Positions 63,124-64,000 of a stretch of 64,000 nucleotides of DNA are shown here, one piece after another (positions within the stretch are counted from its first letter, which is position 1; every line of letters starts with the position of its first letter). A program made the position numbers and the translations under genes. Source of the DNA: Polaribacter sejongensis (GTDB lineage: Bacteria > Bacteroidota > Bacteroidia > Flavobacteriales > Flavobacteriaceae); contig NZ_CP150667.1 in the NCBI RefSeq assembly GCF_038024065.1, positions 4,099,501 through 4,163,500 on the forward strand, read 5' to 3'. The notes under the pieces are model-generated. The model made no database searches, had not been told where the DNA came from, and saw only the letters and a list, made by a program, of their open reading frames with translations.

Positions 63124-64000
63124 TTAGTTTTTAACTAATTTCTTTGTAGAGATTCCTTTGTCTGAAGATATTTTAACTAAATAAACAGATTTAGTTAAAG
63201 AAGAAACATCTATCGATTTTGTTTTGGTAGTAGAAAGTACTTTTTTTCCTAACAGATTAAAGATTTCAACTTTATTAAGCGTTTCTTTAGAGTTAATATT
63301 TAAAAGGTTATTTGCAGGATTAGGAGACATAGAAAATTCAAAATTATTGAAAGTTGGAGTAGATAATACAGCATCGTTTTTAGTAATAGTTAAACTATTT
63401 ACGTAGATGGCATTAATAGTACTATCCTCTTTTTGATAAAAATTTAAAGCCCAATTAAAATAATAAGCTCCAGCACCAGTAATGGCAGTATAAATTTCAC
63501 CTCTTAATTTATTAGACTTTGAAGAAACAGAAGATTCACCAGAACTAACATTTGTGATACGAACAGTTTTACTAGATTCATCTGCAGATGCACCTATCGT
63601 ATATTCAACTATAACTTCATAAGCTGCTTTATCTGCTTGACTAATTTCTGCACCAGTAAAAGGACCAGAACTACCCGCATTTGTTAATCTTAATTTACCT
63701 CCATCTGCAGGATCTGCTTGAATTAGAACACCTTCTCTTTTTTGTCCAGCTTCTTTGTTCTCATTTGAGTTTTCTGGAGTGTTATCTGGTAATAAACCAA
63801 GTAAGATAAGGTTGTTGAGAGAACCTGTTGTTGCAAAAATTTGTGGGTTATTCCCTAATTGAACAATTGTTTTTACAGTAATAACATCGCCATCTACACC
63901 GGTTATTGCAGAAGTAGTACTTGTTAATGAAGAATAAGAAAAGTTAGCTCCAACTTGAATTAAATCGCTATCTCCATTAGCTCTCCAAGAATTAGCATTA
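63124..64000 (-). CDS. C-terminal part of a T9SS-secreted protein (5' end beyond window)
   Basis: On the minus strand the frame is open from the window end to the stop at 63124, about 292 codons. The apparent start at 63330 (MSPNPANN) is inside the protein, since the frame reads on without a stop. The visible part begins NANSWRANGDSDLIQVG and is beta-rich (Ser/Thr-rich, with GVLIQADPADGGKLRLTNAG and AYYFNWALNFYQKED), resembling a lectin- or lyase-like beta-sandwich. It ends with a T9SS sorting domain (MSPNPANNLLNI...KSVYLVKISSDKG...KKLVKN). Likely an extracellular enzyme or binding protein; family not recognised. Confidence 0.85.
   Translation of the reverse strand, partial: NANSWRANGDSDLIQVGANFSYSSLTSTTSAITGVDGDVITVKTIVQLGNNPQIFATTGSLNNLILLGLLPDNTPENSNENKEAGQKREGVLIQADPADGGKLRLTNAGSSGPFTGAEISQADKAAYEVIVEYTIGASADESSKTVRITNVSSGESSVSSKSNKLRGEIYTAITGAGAYYFNWALNFYQKEDSTINAIYVNSLTITKNDAVLSTPTFNNFEFSMSPNPANNLLNINSKETLNKVEIFNLLGKKVLSTTKTKSIDVSSLTKSVYLVKISSDKGISTKKLVKN

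Noticed and set aside
1..64000. Agar or porphyran as the main substrate
   Set aside because: Agar loci usually carry GH117, GH50 or GH86 enzymes, none seen here; GH127 pairs and S1_7-type sulfatases fit carrageenan-type galactans better. Not excluded, because the GH16 subfamilies are undetermined.
1..64000. CRISPR arrays, tRNA, rRNA, insertion sequences, phage genes
   Set aside because: No regularly spaced repeats, cloverleaf-type sequences, ribosomal motifs, transposases or phage proteins were recognised on either strand.

Overview
This window is AT-rich DNA from a marine member of the Bacteroidota, most likely a Flavobacteriaceae of the Polaribacter/Zobellia type. The evidence is two SusC/SusD pairs, type IX secretion (T9SS) sorting domains, lipoprotein-rich secreted enzymes, -7 boxes of the Bacteroidetes TAnnTTTG type and many sulfatases. 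Almost all of it is one large polysaccharide utilization locus (PUL) for a sulfated red-algal galactan. I count nine S1-type sulfatases (all with the Cys-type formylglycine motif), four GH16 endo-galactanase-like enzymes, one GH2, two GH127, an SGNH hydrolase, an FAD oxidoreductase, a sugar MFS importer, and a three-gene module that looks built to catabolise 3,6-anhydrogalactose. GH127 is present and no GH117 was seen, which points to a carrageenan/furcellaran-type substrate rather than agar. That substrate call is inference.

Layout. 1-2669: 3' part of an outer-membrane beta-barrel gene, perhaps outside the PUL. 2791-8238: two sulfatases and a GH2. 8471-9870: lipoprotein GH16 and a small secreted protein. 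9970-11460: sulfatase. 11554-12420: AraC-type regulator. 12596-17820: a T9SS-exported GH16 and a T9SS-exported sulfatase that share C-terminal modules. 18077-23024: SusC/SusD pair 1. 23271-31356: MFS, GH16, sulfatase, GH16, GH127. 31585-35006: VCBS/ASPIC protein and sulfatase. 35030-36637 (minus): membrane TPR-LuxR regulator. 36791-40452: sulfatase and GH127 lipoprotein. 40634-43200: SGNH hydrolase and sulfatase. 43335-45257: Tat-type FAD oxidoreductase. 45325-46440: unknown protein with an FMN-binding-like SGAT motif. 46574-50151: sulfatase and VCBS/ASPIC lipoprotein. 50233-51684: DUF4380-like protein. 51920-59024: SusC/SusD pair 2, a surface glycan-binding-like lipoprotein and a small lipoprotein. 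59319-62721: enolase-superfamily enzyme, aldehyde dehydrogenase, HpcH/HpaI aldolase. 63124-64000 (minus): C-terminal part of a T9SS cargo protein running off the window.

How it may work: secreted and surface GH16s cut the galactan, the SusCD pairs import oligosaccharides, and periplasmic or surface sulfatases with GH2/GH127 reduce them to galactose and anhydrogalactose. The MFS porter carries a sugar into the cytoplasm, where dehydrogenase, cycloisomerase and aldolase could convert anhydrogalactose to pyruvate plus a triose.

Main new observation: eight transcription units share a promoter architecture. Each has two G(G/A)TAA-type half-sites as a direct repeat exactly 21 bp apart, followed 35-36 bp later by a -7-like box. 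The sites lie ahead of both susC genes, the sugar porter operon, two GH16 units, both VCBS units and the catabolic operon. A 21-bp direct repeat next to the core promoter is the geometry expected of an AraC-family activator, and an AraC-family gene sits inside the locus. I propose that this is the operator set of one locus-wide regulon. No rRNA, tRNA, CRISPR, insertion sequence or phage gene was recognised.
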